Assembly: GCA_903921325.1 (NCBI GenBank)
Contig: CAIXPL010000012.1
Coordinates: forward strand, 1 to 36,325
From: an uncultured Pseudomonadota bacterium
Lineage (GTDB): Bacteria > Pseudomonadota > Gammaproteobacteria > Burkholderiales > SG8-39
Direction of reading: 5' to 3'
Length of the DNA stretch: 36,325 nucleotides
Positions 9,694 through 19,155 of this stretch are shown here, in pieces (position 1 is the first letter of the stretch; the number at the start of each line of letters is the position of its first letter). A model generated the notes under the pieces. It did not search any database, was not told where the DNA came from, and saw only the letters and a list, made by a program, of their open reading frames with translations. Position numbers and translations under genes: made by a program.

Positions 9694-10929
9694 TCAGCCG
9701 CCAAACACCGCCATTGCGGCATCGACGGCAGCGCCGCGACGTGCCGGGTAGGACTCGGCCGCCAGCACCGCTTCGAATCCTGCCAAGGTGGCGAGAACAC
9801 AGTCCTCTCGGGCGTTATAGCCCATGGTGCCAATACGCCAGATCTTGCCTTGCAGTGGTCCGAAGGAACTGCCGATTTCAATATTGAAGTGCCGTAGCAG
9901 CGCACCGCGCACCCGATCGCCGTTTACCCCTGGCGGTATGTGCACGCCGACCACGTTAGGCATCTTGTGCTGCTTGTCCCCATAGACGGTGAGCCCCATC
10001 GCCTCGACCCCGGCGACCATGGCCGCACCAGCCCGGGCGTGACGCGCAAAGCAGGCTTCGAGCCCTTCCTGCAGAACGATACGAGCGCATTCGCGCGCGC
10101 CATAGAGCATGGTGGTCGCTTCGGTATGGTGATTGAGCGCCGCATCCGACCAGTAATCCATCACCATCGCCAGGTCGAAATAATTGGAATTGATGCGCAC
10201 GCCGCTGCCAGGCTGGTATCCCGACGGTTGCAAACCTTGCTCGATATGGCGACGGCGACGAATGTGCCCGCCCACCTGCGCGGAAAACGTGATGGGCGCC
10301 GCGCCGGAGGGGCCGCCCAGGCACTTTTGCAGACCGGCCGTCACCACATCAATCTGCCAACGATCGACGGGCAATGGGGTGCCGGCAAAAGAGGCGGTGG
10401 CATCAACCTGCAGCAGCACGCCATGGCGACGGCAGATCGCTCCGATTTCCTCGAGCGGCTGCAACATCGTGGTCGAGGTGTCGCCCTGGCACAAGGCGAG
10501 CAGCTTGGGCCGGTGCGTCTTGATACCGGCTTCAATCGCAGCTGCCGTAAAGACCTGCCCCCAGGGTGCCTCGATGACCCGGACATCGGCTGCACAACGC
10601 TGGGCAATTTCAGTCTTCAACTGACCGAAACGACCGAAGCTGGCAATCAGAACGCGGTCGCCGGGTTCAACCAGCGACGCCATGGCGGCCTCAATCGCCG
10701 CCCGGGCCGTGCCGTCGATCAGCATCGTCCATTCATTGTCAGTCTGGAACACCTGACGATAAAGCGCGCTGGTTTCAGACATGTACTGGCGGAATTGCGG
10801 GTCGAATTGACCCAGCAACTGCGCCGACATGGCACGCAGAACCCTGGGATAGGCATTGATCGGGCCTGGTCCCATCAACAGGCGCGGTGCCGGATCAATC
10901 TGGTCAAACAATTCTGGCTTTGCTGGCAT
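9694..10929 (-). CDS. pucG: PucG-like aminotransferase, probable (S)-ureidoglycine-glyoxylate aminotransferase
   Basis: A fold-type I PLP enzyme of the alanine/serine-glyoxylate class. PLP lysine lies in GLQKCLGGPSG (residue 206, counted from the upstream GTG at 10939-10941). Two blocks are typical of PucG rather than general AGXT: GQFDPQF (Gln45, matching Gln37 reported for B. subtilis PucG) and SNYFDLAMVMDYWS (Asn253, matching Asn264), followed by LNHHTEATTMLYG. PucG moves the amino group of ureidoglycine, from purine breakdown, to glyoxylate. I chose the ATG at 10927-10929; the GTG four codons upstream is also possible, and neither has a strong ribosome binding site. Alanine-glyoxylate activity is the main alternative. 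The nucleoside importer next door fits purine catabolism. Confidence 0.78.
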   Translation of the reverse strand: MPAKPELFDQIDPAPRLLMGPGPINAYPRVLRAMSAQLLGQFDPQFRQYMSETSALYRQVFQTDNEWTMLIDGTARAAIEAAMASLVEPGDRVLIASFGRFGQLKTEIAQRCAADVRVIEAPWGQVFTAAAIEAGIKTHRPKLLALCQGDTSTTMLQPLEEIGAICRRHGVLLQVDATASFAGTPLPVDRWQIDVVTAGLQKCLGGPSGAAPITFSAQVGGHIRRRRHIEQGLQPSGYQPGSGVRINSNYFDLAMVMDYWSDAALNHHTEATTMLYGARECARIVLQEGLEACFARHARAGAAMVAGVEAMGLTVYGDKQHKMPNVVGVHIPPGVNGDRVRGALLRHFNIEIGSSFGPLQGKIWRIGTMGYNAREDCVLATLAGFEAVLAAESYPARRGAAVDAAMAVFGG

Positions 10930-11095
10930 AGCGTGGATCACAGTAAATTAAACATACGAACGCGCGATTGTAGGACCGAACCGGGTAGCAGGCGATTGCG
11001 GGATAATCCGCAGCCACGAGCCAGCCCCTCGACGCGATGGTTGCAAAGGGCAGTCAGCCCCTGCACGGGCGGCCTACTTAACAACAGGATCTGCG

Positions 11096-12088
11096 ATGAA
11101 ACCCATCACCCTCACCCAATACCTGATTGAACAACAGCGCCTTGGTGGCCATGTGACCTCGGAATTACGCCTGCTCATTCAAACAGTTGCGCAGGCTTGC
11201 ATCGCCATCGGCCATGCCGTCAACAGAGGCGCCCTGGCCGGTGTGCTGGGCGGCGCCGGCAGCGACAACGTGCAAGGCGAGGCGCAAAAAAAGCTCGATG
11301 TCATCTCCAATGATATTTTGATCGAGGCCAATGAATGGGGCGGCCATCTGGCTGCCATGGTATCCGAGGAAATGGAACATCCGCACCTGATGCCGGCTGG
11401 CTACCCCACGGGGCCCTACCTGCTGCTGGTCGATCCCCTGGACGGCTCATCCAATATCGATGTGAATGTGTCGATTGGAACGATCTTCTCGGTGCTGCCC
11501 TGCCCGGCCGCTGGCGCGCCGGTGACCGCGGCAAGCTTTTTGCAGCCCGGTTCAAACCAGGTGGCGGCCGGATTTGCGGTGTACGGTCCGTCCACGATGC
11601 TGGTCCTCACCGTGGGCAATGGCACGGTGAGTTTCACGCTGGATCGCGACATGGGCACCTTCGTGCTCACTGCCCCTGCGGTGAAGATCAACGAGGACAC
11701 CGGCGAATTCGCCATCAACATGTCCAATCAACGCCACTGGACCGCGCCGATCAGGCGCTATATCGACGATTGTCTGGCCGGCAAGACCGGACCACGCGGC
11801 AAGGATTTCAATATGCGCTGGGTGGCCTCAATGGTGGCCGATGTCTATCGCATCATTTCGCGCGGCGGCATCTTCATGTACCCGGCCGACCAGCGCTACA
11901 AGGAAGGCCGACTGCGCCTGATGTACGAAGCCAATCCGATGGCCATGGTGATAGAGCAGGCCGGCGGTGCGGCAACCGACGGGGTGCGGCGCATACTCGA
12001 CATTGAACCGAGCGCCCTGCACCAACGGATCGGGGTGGTGCTGGGTTCAAAAAATGAAGTGGCGCAAGTGGCCCAGTATCACCAGTGA
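11096..12088 (+). CDS. fbp: Fructose-1,6-bisphosphatase class I
   Basis: This gluconeogenic enzyme hydrolyses fructose-1,6-bisphosphate to fructose-6-phosphate. The 330-residue length matches class I enzymes. Metal- and substrate-binding motifs are present: EEMEHP near residue 91, [13 protein letters not shown] near 112-124, and [21 protein letters not shown] near 278-298. The ATG at 11096 has AGGA about seven bases upstream. It is divergent from the PucG-like gene with about 165 bases between starts, and stands alone on the plus strand. Confidence 0.96.
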   Translation: MKPITLTQYLIEQQRLGGHVTSELRLLIQTVAQACIAIGHAVNRGALAGVLGGAGSDNVQGEAQKKLDVISNDILIEANEWGGHLAAMVSEEMEHPHLMPAGYPTGPYLLLVDPLDGSSNIDVNVSIGTIFSVLPCPAAGAPVTAASFLQPGSNQVAAGFAVYGPSTMLVLTVGNGTVSFTLDRDMGTFVLTAPAVKINEDTGEFAINMSNQRHWTAPIRRYIDDCLAGKTGPRGKDFNMRWVASMVADVYRIISRGGIFMYPADQRYKEGRLRLMYEANPMAMVIEQAGGAATDGVRRILDIEPSALHQRIGVVLGSKNEVAQVAQYHQ

Positions 12089-12200
12089 CGGCGCGCAACT
12101 GACATCACCGGGTCTATCAACGCCATCGTCTATGCGCAGTCCGCCACAACACAGGTCATCGGACCTTGATGGTTGTGCACCGGTGGCCACGTGCCCGGCG

Positions 12201-12467
12201 CTAGGTTTCGGTTTTCTCCGGGCGCGCCAGGGTGAGCGGTGCCGCGCCTTGCTTGCGTTGCCGATACCAGCGCTTGTGCGGTGAGGGCTTGCCGCAGGAC
12301 GGGCACCACGTGTACTGCCACTGTTTTGCGCAACCGGGGCACAGGCCACGCGTCCAGAACGTGTTGAAGGTTGCACCACAGCCAGGGCGGCACACCCAGC
12401 GGTTGTCAGCCGCTGGCCGATAGGCGCACTTCGGGCAGTGAATCGGTCGCGCCTTCAGCTCAGCCAT
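12201..12467 (-). CDS. Small zinc-ribbon protein downstream of nrdJ
   Basis: An 88-residue protein, from the ATG at 12465-12467, with no assigned function. It has three Cys pairs: CPKC near residue 11, CPGC near 43 and CPSC near 55, plus a CRPGC motif near 26. Two treble-clef or ribbon zinc sites are likely. The tail is basic and unstructured. It starts 28 bases after the nrdJ stop on the same strand and is probably cotranscribed. A TTG five codons upstream is an alternative start. A link to the reductase, whose own tail is Cys-rich, is only suggested by position. Confidence 0.75.
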   Translation of the reverse strand: MAELKARPIHCPKCAYRPAADNRWVCRPGCGATFNTFWTRGLCPGCAKQWQYTWCPSCGKPSPHKRWYRQRKQGAAPLTLARPEKTET

Positions 12468-12495
12468 GACCTGGTCACGCAATCACGCTGCTGCG

Positions 12496-15400
12496 CTAGC
12501 CGCAGGCGCCGACGGCCCCACATGCGGTGCAGAAATCGCAACCGTCGCGGCGGATCATGGCGTGGTTGCCGCACTCGGGACACAGGGCACCTTCCATCAA
12601 CTGACTTTCGTGCGCGGCGCGCGGAGCACTCAGCACCCCCATCGACTGCAGGGGCATGCCAGACTCATCCAGTATGCCGAGCATGGCATAACGATGAATG
12701 ATCAGCCGCGCCATATAGGCCACCGTCGAGGGCCACACCTGCTGGCGCCGTTCCCCGGGCACAAACGCCATGAAGTCGCCCAGCGGTTCGGAGTAATTGA
12801 GCAGCTTGCGCAGCTTCATGCCGATCCAGGCCGGATCAATCACCCGCATGTCGAGGGAAAGGATGCGGGCGAGGCCATCGAGCGCACGCGGATACTGTCC
12901 GGCGAGCCACATCGCGTAGGGCCGTGTCTGCCCGCTCGGCAAGGTCACTTCCTTCAATCCGATGACAAAGTCCTCGGCCGTGGCCGGGTTCTGGATATCA
13001 ACGGTCCAGGCCAGCGTGCCATCAGCGCCGGTGCGTGGCTCGGCCACGGTAAACATCGCATCGATGACCGGCGTGGCGCTCGCGCCGTCCAGGTCGAGCG
13101 TGGCCTCGCGGTCGTGTGGCAGCGCGTCGAGCTTGTCGCAACGATAGCGGATCAATTGCGCCACCGCGGCCACCGGGCCGGGCAACCGTCTGAGGCTGCC
13201 GTCCGGGGGGAAAGGCATTTCAAATTCGACTTCGCCCGCAACCTTGGACAGGATGTCGAGCTTGAGCGCGAGCCATTTGCGATCGTTGGCACGCATGTCC
13301 ATCGATAAGGTCTTGGCGACCGCCCCCAAGCCGCGCGGCTGTTCAGCCCCATTGACCCAGGCCTCGAACGGGAACGCGCCGGCGGCACTGTCGACGTGGC
13401 CGACAAACAACGCGAAGTCGCCCTGTGGATGACGCACCATGTAAGTCCACGCCAGATTGCCATCGGGCATTTCCGGACGATCGGGCCAGCGCAGTGAAGC
13501 GAGTACCGTCGCCGGAAGCGACTGGATAGCGAGGCGCCGGTTCGCATCCCCGCCGGCAAGCTCACCGCTCGCCGTGGTCGACACGCTCGGCCCCGATGAA
13601 GCCGGCGCCAGTGCGGACGCCGCCGCGCTCCCCACCGGCACTGGTGCGCCGGGCACCATGGCAGCGCCGCCTTGGGGCGTCGCAGCATCAGCCGCCGCGG
13701 CACTGGGGGCAATTGCCGGTACGCTGACCGACAGAACCGAACCCAGCACCTTGTTGGGACGATAGGTCGCCAGACCCTTGAGACCGGCCTTCCAGGCACT
13801 CATGTAGAGATCTTCGAATTCCGAGTACGGGTAATCCTCGGGAACATTGACGGTCTTCGAAATGCTGGTGTCGATATAGGGTGCGACCGCGGCCACCATT
13901 TCCATGTGTGCGCGTGCCGAAATGTCGAGAGCGGTCACGAAAGCATTGGGCAACTGGCGCGTATCGCCGCCGAGATGTCGATACAGACGCCAGGCGTGAT
14001 CCTCGACCGTGTACTCCTTCCAACCACCATCACCGAGCCGCTTGCGGCGGGTGTACACCCACGAGAATGGCGGCTCGATACCGTTGGAGGCATTGTCGGC
14101 AAACGCCAGGCTGATCGTTCCAGTGGGGGCAATCGACAGCAGGTGGGAGTTGCGAATACCGTACTGCCGAATTTTCTGTTTGATCTCGGCAGGCAGGCGC
14201 GACGCAAAATTGCCGCCCGACAAATAGAGGTCGGCGTTGAATAGTGGAAAAGCGCCGCGTTCGCGGGCGAGTTCAACCGATGCAAGATAGGCGCTATCAC
14301 GCATCAGCTGCGAAATCCGGCTCGCCGCTTCGCGCGCCGGTGCCGTGTCGTAGCGCAAGCCCAACATGATCAGTGCATCGCCCAGGCCGGTAAAGCCCAG
14401 GCCGACGCGACGCTTGGCGCGCGCCTCTTCCTGTTGCGCCGCCAGCGGCCAGCGGGTGGCGTCGAGCACATCGTCAAGCATGCGCACCGAGCGATCGACC
14501 ACCGCGGCAAATGCCTGCTCATCGAATTGCGCGTGATCGCTGAATGCGCCCTGTACAAAGCGGGTCAGATCAATTGAACCGAGGCAGCAGCACCCATAGG
14601 GCGGCAAGGGCTGCTCGGCGCACGGGTTGGTGCTCTCTATCGATTCACAGTAGTAAAGATTGTTGTCGCGATTGATACGGTCGAGAAACAGGATGCCAGG
14701 TTCGGCATGATCATAGGTCGAGCGCATGATCTGGTCCCACAGCTCGCGCGCGCGCAATCGTTGGTAAATCCATTGCCCGTCGGCACGCTGCTCAAGTGCA
14801 ACGACATGTTCGCTGGATGGTTCGGCGCGGTGGACGAGCTCGACCTCACCGTCGATCTCCACGGCGTGCATGAACTCATCGGTGACCCCCACCGATACAT
14901 TGAAGTTGCTCAGGTCACCACTATCCTTGGCGTGAATGAAGGTTTCGATATCGGGGTGATCACAACGCAGCACCCCCATCTGCGCACCGCGGCGCGAACC
15001 GGCCGACTCCACCGTTTCGCATGATCGGTCAAACACACGCATGTAGGAGACCGGGCCGCTCGCATGCGACTGGGTGCCACGCACCCGCGCCCCGCGCGGG
15101 CGAATCGATGAGAAGTCATAGCCCACCCCACCACCACGGCGCATGGTCTCAGCCGACTCAGCCAACGCGGTATAAATGCCGGGGCGACCATCGACATGCT
15201 CGGTGATCGAGTCACCGACCGGTTGCACAAAGCAGTTGATCAATGTTGCCTGCAGCGCCGTTCCGGCCGCTGAGTTGATCCGGCCGGCCGGGACAAAACC
15301 GGATTCCTGGGCGGCGACGAAGCGGGACTCCCATTGCGCGCGTTCTGCTTCGGGCTCTACAGCCGCAAGTGCCCGTGCAACGCGACGGCGCACGTCGGCG

Positions 15401-15513
15401 ACCGTGACTTCATTGCCTTTGGCATATTTCTCCACCAGCACTTCGCGGGAAATTTCCTGCTCTGGCAGCGTGGCGGCGGTGGTTTCTGATGGCGATTGCG
15501 CGATGGAGGACAT
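12496..15513 (-). CDS. nrdJ: Adenosylcobalamin-dependent (class II) ribonucleotide reductase
   Basis: This enzyme makes deoxyribonucleotides using coenzyme B12, with no need for oxygen. With the ATG at 15511-15513 it has 1005 residues. The barrel holds INCFV (redox Cys near 93), [15 protein letters not shown] (thiyl-radical Cys near 298, with N and E), and [10 protein letters not shown] near 462. An Ala/Pro/Ser-rich linker spans about 600-656. Two similar copies of a module follow, about 685-795 and 834-945. The C-terminus has six Cys ([15 protein letters not shown]), likely for zinc binding and redox relay. A TTG start 19 codons upstream is less likely. I see no cobalamin riboswitch in the 122 bases before it. 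Confidence 0.95.
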   Translation of the reverse strand: MSSIAQSPSETTAATLPEQEISREVLVEKYAKGNEVTVADVRRRVARALAAVEPEAERAQWESRFVAAQESGFVPAGRINSAAGTALQATLINCFVQPVGDSITEHVDGRPGIYTALAESAETMRRGGGVGYDFSSIRPRGARVRGTQSHASGPVSYMRVFDRSCETVESAGSRRGAQMGVLRCDHPDIETFIHAKDSGDLSNFNVSVGVTDEFMHAVEIDGEVELVHRAEPSSEHVVALEQRADGQWIYQRLRARELWDQIMRSTYDHAEPGILFLDRINRDNNLYYCESIESTNPCAEQPLPPYGCCCLGSIDLTRFVQGAFSDHAQFDEQAFAAVVDRSVRMLDDVLDATRWPLAAQQEEARAKRRVGLGFTGLGDALIMLGLRYDTAPAREAASRISQLMRDSAYLASVELARERGAFPLFNADLYLSGGNFASRLPAEIKQKIRQYGIRNSHLLSIAPTGTISLAFADNASNGIEPPFSWVYTRRKRLGDGGWKEYTVEDHAWRLYRHLGGDTRQLPNAFVTALDISARAHMEMVAAVAPYIDTSISKTVNVPEDYPYSEFEDLYMSAWKAGLKGLATYRPNKVLGSVLSVSVPAIAPSAAAADAATPQGGAAMVPGAPVPVGSAAASALAPASSGPSVSTTASGELAGGDANRRLAIQSLPATVLASLRWPDRPEMPDGNLAWTYMVRHPQGDFALFVGHVDSAAGAFPFEAWVNGAEQPRGLGAVAKTLSMDMRANDRKWLALKLDILSKVAGEVEFEMPFPPDGSLRRLPGPVAAVAQLIRYRCDKLDALPHDREATLDLDGASATPVIDAMFTVAEPRTGADGTLAWTVDIQNPATAEDFVIGLKEVTLPSGQTRPYAMWLAGQYPRALDGLARILSLDMRVIDPAWIGMKLRKLLNYSEPLGDFMAFVPGERRQQVWPSTVAYMARLIIHRYAMLGILDESGMPLQSMGVLSAPRAAHESQLMEGALCPECGNHAMIRRDGCDFCTACGAVGACG

Positions 15514-15635
15514 GCGGTGCTCTTGCGTTGGGTTCTTGTGACGATACGCAATCAGACCGGTGCCCGGCAAGTCGATTTCGTGCCTAAATTCAACTGCTTG
15601 ATTTCATGGGCATAAATTACACCCACAGACGGCGT

Positions 15636-16238
15636 TCAGACGGTGAATGCACGTCCCGGCCAGCGTGGCAGCGCCCGGCACGCGGCCAGCCATGCGCGGA
15701 CCCCCGGATAGGGCTCAAGCGGGACTTTCGACTCCGGGGCCGTTTCCACATAGGGGAAACAGGCGATATCGGCGAGCGTTGGATGGTCGCCGACCAGCCA
15801 GGTGTGCTCCGCCAGGCGAAATTCCATGGCATCCAGCGCGACCCGGCTCATGGCCTGGCAACGTTCCAGGTCGCCCAGCGTCCAGCGCCCCTGTACGACA
15901 CCGCGGCGCCCCAGCTGCAACCCGAATTGAATCTCGCCACCTGCGAGTGCCATCCATTGTGCGACTTCAGCGCGGGCGCCCGGCGCGGCGGGCAGCCAGG
16001 GTGCGCCGCCATGACGCTCGGCAAGGTAGAGCAGGCAGGCAGAGGAGTCCCATAGCACCGTGTCGCCATCGACCAGCACCGGCACCTCGCCACGTGGATT
16101 CAGACGGAGAAACTCGGGAGACTTATGCTCGCGTCGCTCAAAATCAAGCACCACCATGGGGCACTCGATGCCCAGCAGTGCCATGAGAATCCGCACCTTG
16201 TAGGTGTTGCCCGATACCAATCCGACATACAGCTTCAT
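15636..16238 (-). CDS. Glutathione S-transferase family protein
   Basis: A 200-residue protein with the GST layout. The N-terminal thioredoxin-like domain has MKLYVGLVSGNTYKVRI, LNPRGEVPVLVDG (the cis-Pro and glutathione-backbone contact) near residues 48-60, and DSSACLLYLAERHG near 66-79. The helical domain has LVGDHPTLADIACFPYV near 145-161. Ser10 or Asn11 is the plausible catalytic residue. The ATG at 16236-16238 is preceded by GGGAG; a TTG six codons further up is less likely. It ends a run of same-strand catabolic genes, 27 bases after the Bug gene. Conjugation, isomerisation or dehalogenation activity cannot be told apart. Confidence 0.88.
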   Translation of the reverse strand: MKLYVGLVSGNTYKVRILMALLGIECPMVVLDFERREHKSPEFLRLNPRGEVPVLVDGDTVLWDSSACLLYLAERHGGAPWLPAAPGARAEVAQWMALAGGEIQFGLQLGRRGVVQGRWTLGDLERCQAMSRVALDAMEFRLAEHTWLVGDHPTLADIACFPYVETAPESKVPLEPYPGVRAWLAACRALPRWPGRAFTV

Positions 16239-16265
16239 AGTAACTCCCGTTTGCAAACAGAAAGA

Positions 16266-17282
16266 CTACTCGGGCGAGAGCTTGGCGATACGCATCAACT
16301 CCGCCATCTCGCGCAGATAAGCTTCCAGAAACACCCTGAATTCAGCCGGCGTCTGAGTCACCGGCACATAGCCTCCGGTTTCCAGAAAACTGCGTACTTT
16401 TGGCGCTTGCGCGGCGCGACCGAAATCCCGCGCGATGCGTTCCACCAGAGCAGGTGATGTCGCCGCGGGAAGGAACACACCATGCCACGCGGCCTCAAAG
16501 GTAAACCCTGGCAAGGTCTCGGCGACGGTGGGGACCTCGGGCATGCCAGGCCAGCGATGCGGACCGGTATAGGCGAGCACGGTCAACCGGCCCGTCTTGA
16601 GATGCGGCAGCACCACCGTTGGTGCAGAAAACGCCAGTTGCACCTCGTTTGACAACAGGGCCGTGACCATCGGTGCCAGCCCTTTATAAGGAACATGGAC
16701 CAATTGCAGGCCGGCACGGTGGTTGAGCAGTTCCCCTAGCAGGTGCTGGCTGTTGCCCACGCCTCCTGAGCCGAAATGCAAGGGTTCACCGCGGGCGCTT
16801 GCCTCGCGGGCGACGATGACCAGATCGGTGATGTTGCGTGCGGCTACCTGCGGATTGGACAGCACCATGTAGCCAGGCAGATTGGCAAGCATGGTAGTCG
16901 GTGCAAAATCGCGCAGCAGATCGAATGGCAACTTGCGATACAACACCTGATTGTTGGCAAATGAATTGGAGGTATAGAGCATCGTGTAGCCATCGCCGGG
17001 GGCATGCGCGAGCAGCTCGCCCGCGATGATGCCGTTCGCGCCGGCGCGATTATCAATAACGACCTTCTGCCCAAACTCGCGCTCAAGCGATTCCGCCATG
17101 GCGCGCATGTTGGCGTCCATCGAACCGCCCGCAGGCTGCGGCACAATTACCCTGATCGGACGGGCCGGCCATTCTTCGGCACCTACCGCCGCGGGCGCTG
17201 CGCCCACCGCGGCCAGCGCAAGGATCAAATAAGCGGCGAGTGCGGCCGCCCGATGCGCGTATCTACCAGCCACGAGGCTCAT
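16266..17282 (-). CDS. Bug (TctC-like) periplasmic solute-binding protein
   Basis: A 338-residue extracytoplasmic binding protein of the tripartite tricarboxylate receptor family. The signal peptide covers residues 1-34 with a hydrophobic core around AALAAYLILALAAVGAA. The Bug pattern follows: WPARPIRVIVPQPAGGSMD, VIDNRAGANGIIAGE, YKGLAPMVTALLSNEVQ and MPEVPTVAETLPGF. The chosen ATG (17280-17282) overlaps the end of the upstream DapA-family gene by 20 bases. No TctA or TctB membrane partner is nearby, which is normal for Bug proteins. The ligand, probably a carboxylate or small aromatic acid, is unknown. Confidence 0.9.
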   Translation of the reverse strand: MSLVAGRYAHRAAALAAYLILALAAVGAAPAAVGAEEWPARPIRVIVPQPAGGSMDANMRAMAESLEREFGQKVVIDNRAGANGIIAGELLAHAPGDGYTMLYTSNSFANNQVLYRKLPFDLLRDFAPTTMLANLPGYMVLSNPQVAARNITDLVIVAREASARGEPLHFGSGGVGNSQHLLGELLNHRAGLQLVHVPYKGLAPMVTALLSNEVQLAFSAPTVVLPHLKTGRLTVLAYTGPHRWPGMPEVPTVAETLPGFTFEAAWHGVFLPAATSPALVERIARDFGRAAQAPKVRSFLETGGYVPVTQTPAEFRVFLEAYLREMAELMRIAKLSPE

Positions 17283-18177
17283 CGGCCAGTGGCGCAAACG
17301 CCTCCAGCGCAGCGGCCAGGCGTCCTGCCTCAGCACCGGAGAGTTCGTGCACCGGCGCACGATGCGGGCCGCAATCGCGCCCCAGCGCTTGCAGCGCAAA
17401 CTTCAACCCGGCAAAGCCAAAGTCTTTGAGCAGTTTGCGCAGGGCGGCGAGCGATTCCTGCGCCTTGCGTGCCTCCCACAACCGGTCGGCATGGCAATCG
17501 TCGTGGCAACGGCGCACCAACCGCGGGGCGATCGCCGCCAGCGGAGAAACAGAGCTGCTCGCCCCGATGGAGTAGGCCGACACAAAATACTCGTTGCCAG
17601 CCAGCAGCCGAAAATCGGGCCGCACCGGACGCACCAGATACATCAGGTCAAGCATGAATTGCCAGTCGAGACTGGCATCGATCACGCCAACAAAGTTCGG
17701 CAAGGCCTCGACCAGTTTCATGGTGATGTCGGCGTTGATGCGTGAACCGGAATTTTCTTCCGGGACGTTGAGCGCCAGGAAGGGGATGCCAATGGCCGCA
17801 CCGATCTGGCGAAAATGCTCGATCACCATCGGCTGCGGCGGGGTCCAGTAATACGGCGTCGTCGTAAGAACTGCAGTGGCACCGGCTTTTTCGGCGTGGC
17901 GTGCCCGTTCAACGGCCACCGTGGTGCCGGCGTCACTCACATGCGCAACAACGGGCACGCGACCGGCCACGGTACGCACCACAAATTCAACCACCGCTCG
18001 CTGCTCGTTGTCGGTGAGGGACACCGATTCACCGGCATGCATTGGAGCGGCGATTGAATCGGCACCATTGCGCAGATGAAATTCAATCAACCGGCCGTAA
18101 CGGTCAAAATCGATGGCGTGGTTTTCAGTAAATGGGGTGACTGGCGTATGCACCAGCCCAAGATCGATCGAAGTCAT
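17263..18177 (-). CDS. DapA-family protein lacking the Schiff-base lysine
   Basis: A 304-residue TIM-barrel protein of the dihydrodipicolinate synthase / N-acetylneuraminate lyase superfamily. The family frame is clear: VHTPVTPF, GESVSLTDNEQ near residue 49, and TTTPYYW with Tyr109. At residue 166, where the enzyme should carry its imine-forming lysine, the sequence reads FVGVIDAS, so Lys is replaced by Ile (codon ATC). The DapA Thr-Thr pair and Arg138 equivalents are also missing (HAGE, NVPEENSG). Its neighbour at 18205-19119 aligns without gaps to this point and keeps Lys166. The ATG has AAGGA six bases upstream. Aldolase chemistry by the usual mechanism seems impossible. It may have another activity or act as a partner subunit. 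Confidence 0.9.
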   Translation of the reverse strand: MTSIDLGLVHTPVTPFTENHAIDFDRYGRLIEFHLRNGADSIAAPMHAGESVSLTDNEQRAVVEFVVRTVAGRVPVVAHVSDAGTTVAVERARHAEKAGATAVLTTTPYYWTPPQPMVIEHFRQIGAAIGIPFLALNVPEENSGSRINADITMKLVEALPNFVGVIDASLDWQFMLDLMYLVRPVRPDFRLLAGNEYFVSAYSIGASSSVSPLAAIAPRLVRRCHDDCHADRLWEARKAQESLAALRKLLKDFGFAGLKFALQALGRDCGPHRAPVHELSGAEAGRLAAALEAFAPLADEPRGW

Positions 18178-18204
18178 CAGAGTTCCTTGTCGCCGTGCGT
18201 GCGA

Positions 18205-19119
18205 TTACCAGCCGTGCGGCTCGGTGTCCAGAATGCCAAGCAGACCCAACTGCTCGCGAATGTAGTCCTCACGGGCGCGGGTCGCCGTAGGCAGCGGCGC
18301 GCGGGTGGGGCCTACTGGCCGGCCCATCATGACCATGCCGCCCTTGAGGGAAGACGGATACTGGTCACGAAACAGATGCCACAGTCGCGTGACCTTGTAT
18401 TGCAGTTCGCGCGCCAGAGGCCAGTTGCCGGCGCGGCAGGCCTCGTACAACTGGGTCACCAGGTTCGGGCAAATCGAGCCCGCAGCGGAGTAGGAGCCCA
18501 CTCCGCCGAGCGGCATTGAGGGCAACAGAAACTCAACCCCCGTGACCAACGCAAAGTCAGGACGCATTGACAGTGCGACGCGGGCGATTTCGGCAAACTT
18601 CTCGCTGTTGAAGCTCGCCTCCTTGACACCTACAAAGTTGGGCAGTCGCTCGATCAATCGCGCCATCAGATCGCCGCTGATTTCCACGCCGGCCAGATAA
18701 CTCGGCGAGTTATAGGAGAGAACGGGAATCGAGATCGAGGTGCACAGGCGCACGAAGTAATCGTAAATTGCCTCTGTACCCGGGTTCCAGACATAGGGCG
18801 TGATCGCCAGGATGCCATCAGCGCCAATGGACTCGGCATGGCGCGCCAGCTCGAGACTGTCCTCGACCGCCAACGCGCTCACATGAACGGTCACCGGGAT
18901 TCGTCCTGCCACTGCCTTCACTGCCACCTCGGCAAATTGCTTGCGCTCGGCGATTGACAGATTGAGCGATTCGCCTTTGTGATGAGGCCAGGAGATTGCG
19001 GTCGCGCCCGTGCGAACGTGGAAGTCAAGCAGGCGCTCGAATGTTGCGAGATCAGGACTGAAATCTGCCTTGAGCGGGGTGACCGGGCTTTGCATGACGC
19101 CCTTGAACTGAGCTACCAC
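18205..19119 (-). CDS. DapA-family aldolase/lyase with intact catalytic lysine
   Basis: A 304-residue class I aldolase-fold protein. Key residues visible are Tyr109 in AITPYVW and the Schiff-base Lys166 in FVGVKEAS. The DapA Thr-Thr (here HKGE) and Arg138 (here SPSYLAG) are changed, so it is unlikely to make dihydrodipicolinate and more likely acts on another 2-keto acid. The start is GTG (19117-19119) with GGAG seven bases upstream. It is followed 27 bases later by its paralogue. Both end in a similar EP(H/R)GW, which points to a tandem duplication. The biosynthetic dapA is probably elsewhere. Confidence 0.9.
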   Translation of the reverse strand: MVAQFKGVMQSPVTPLKADFSPDLATFERLLDFHVRTGATAISWPHHKGESLNLSIAERKQFAEVAVKAVAGRIPVTVHVSALAVEDSLELARHAESIGADGILAITPYVWNPGTEAIYDYFVRLCTSISIPVLSYNSPSYLAGVEISGDLMARLIERLPNFVGVKEASFNSEKFAEIARVALSMRPDFALVTGVEFLLPSMPLGGVGSYSAAGSICPNLVTQLYEACRAGNWPLARELQYKVTRLWHLFRDQYPSSLKGGMVMMGRPVGPTRAPLPTATRAREDYIREQLGLLGILDTEPHGW

Positions 19120-19155
19120 TGACTGTCTCCAAAGAGTGTGAATTGCACCCGGATT

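Noticed and set aside
10967-10972. TACAAT -10 box for the PucG-like gene
   Set aside because: The box is good but no -35 element is found at 16-18 bases, so I did not call a promoter.
15514-15570. Upstream TTG start extending NrdJ by 19 residues
   Set aside because: The extension has no ribosome binding site or family similarity; the ATG at 15511-15513 fits better.
15514-15635. Cobalamin riboswitch or NrdR boxes before nrdJ
   Set aside because: The gap is too short for a cobalamin riboswitch with its usual B12 box, and no ACACWATATATWGTGT-like repeats are present.
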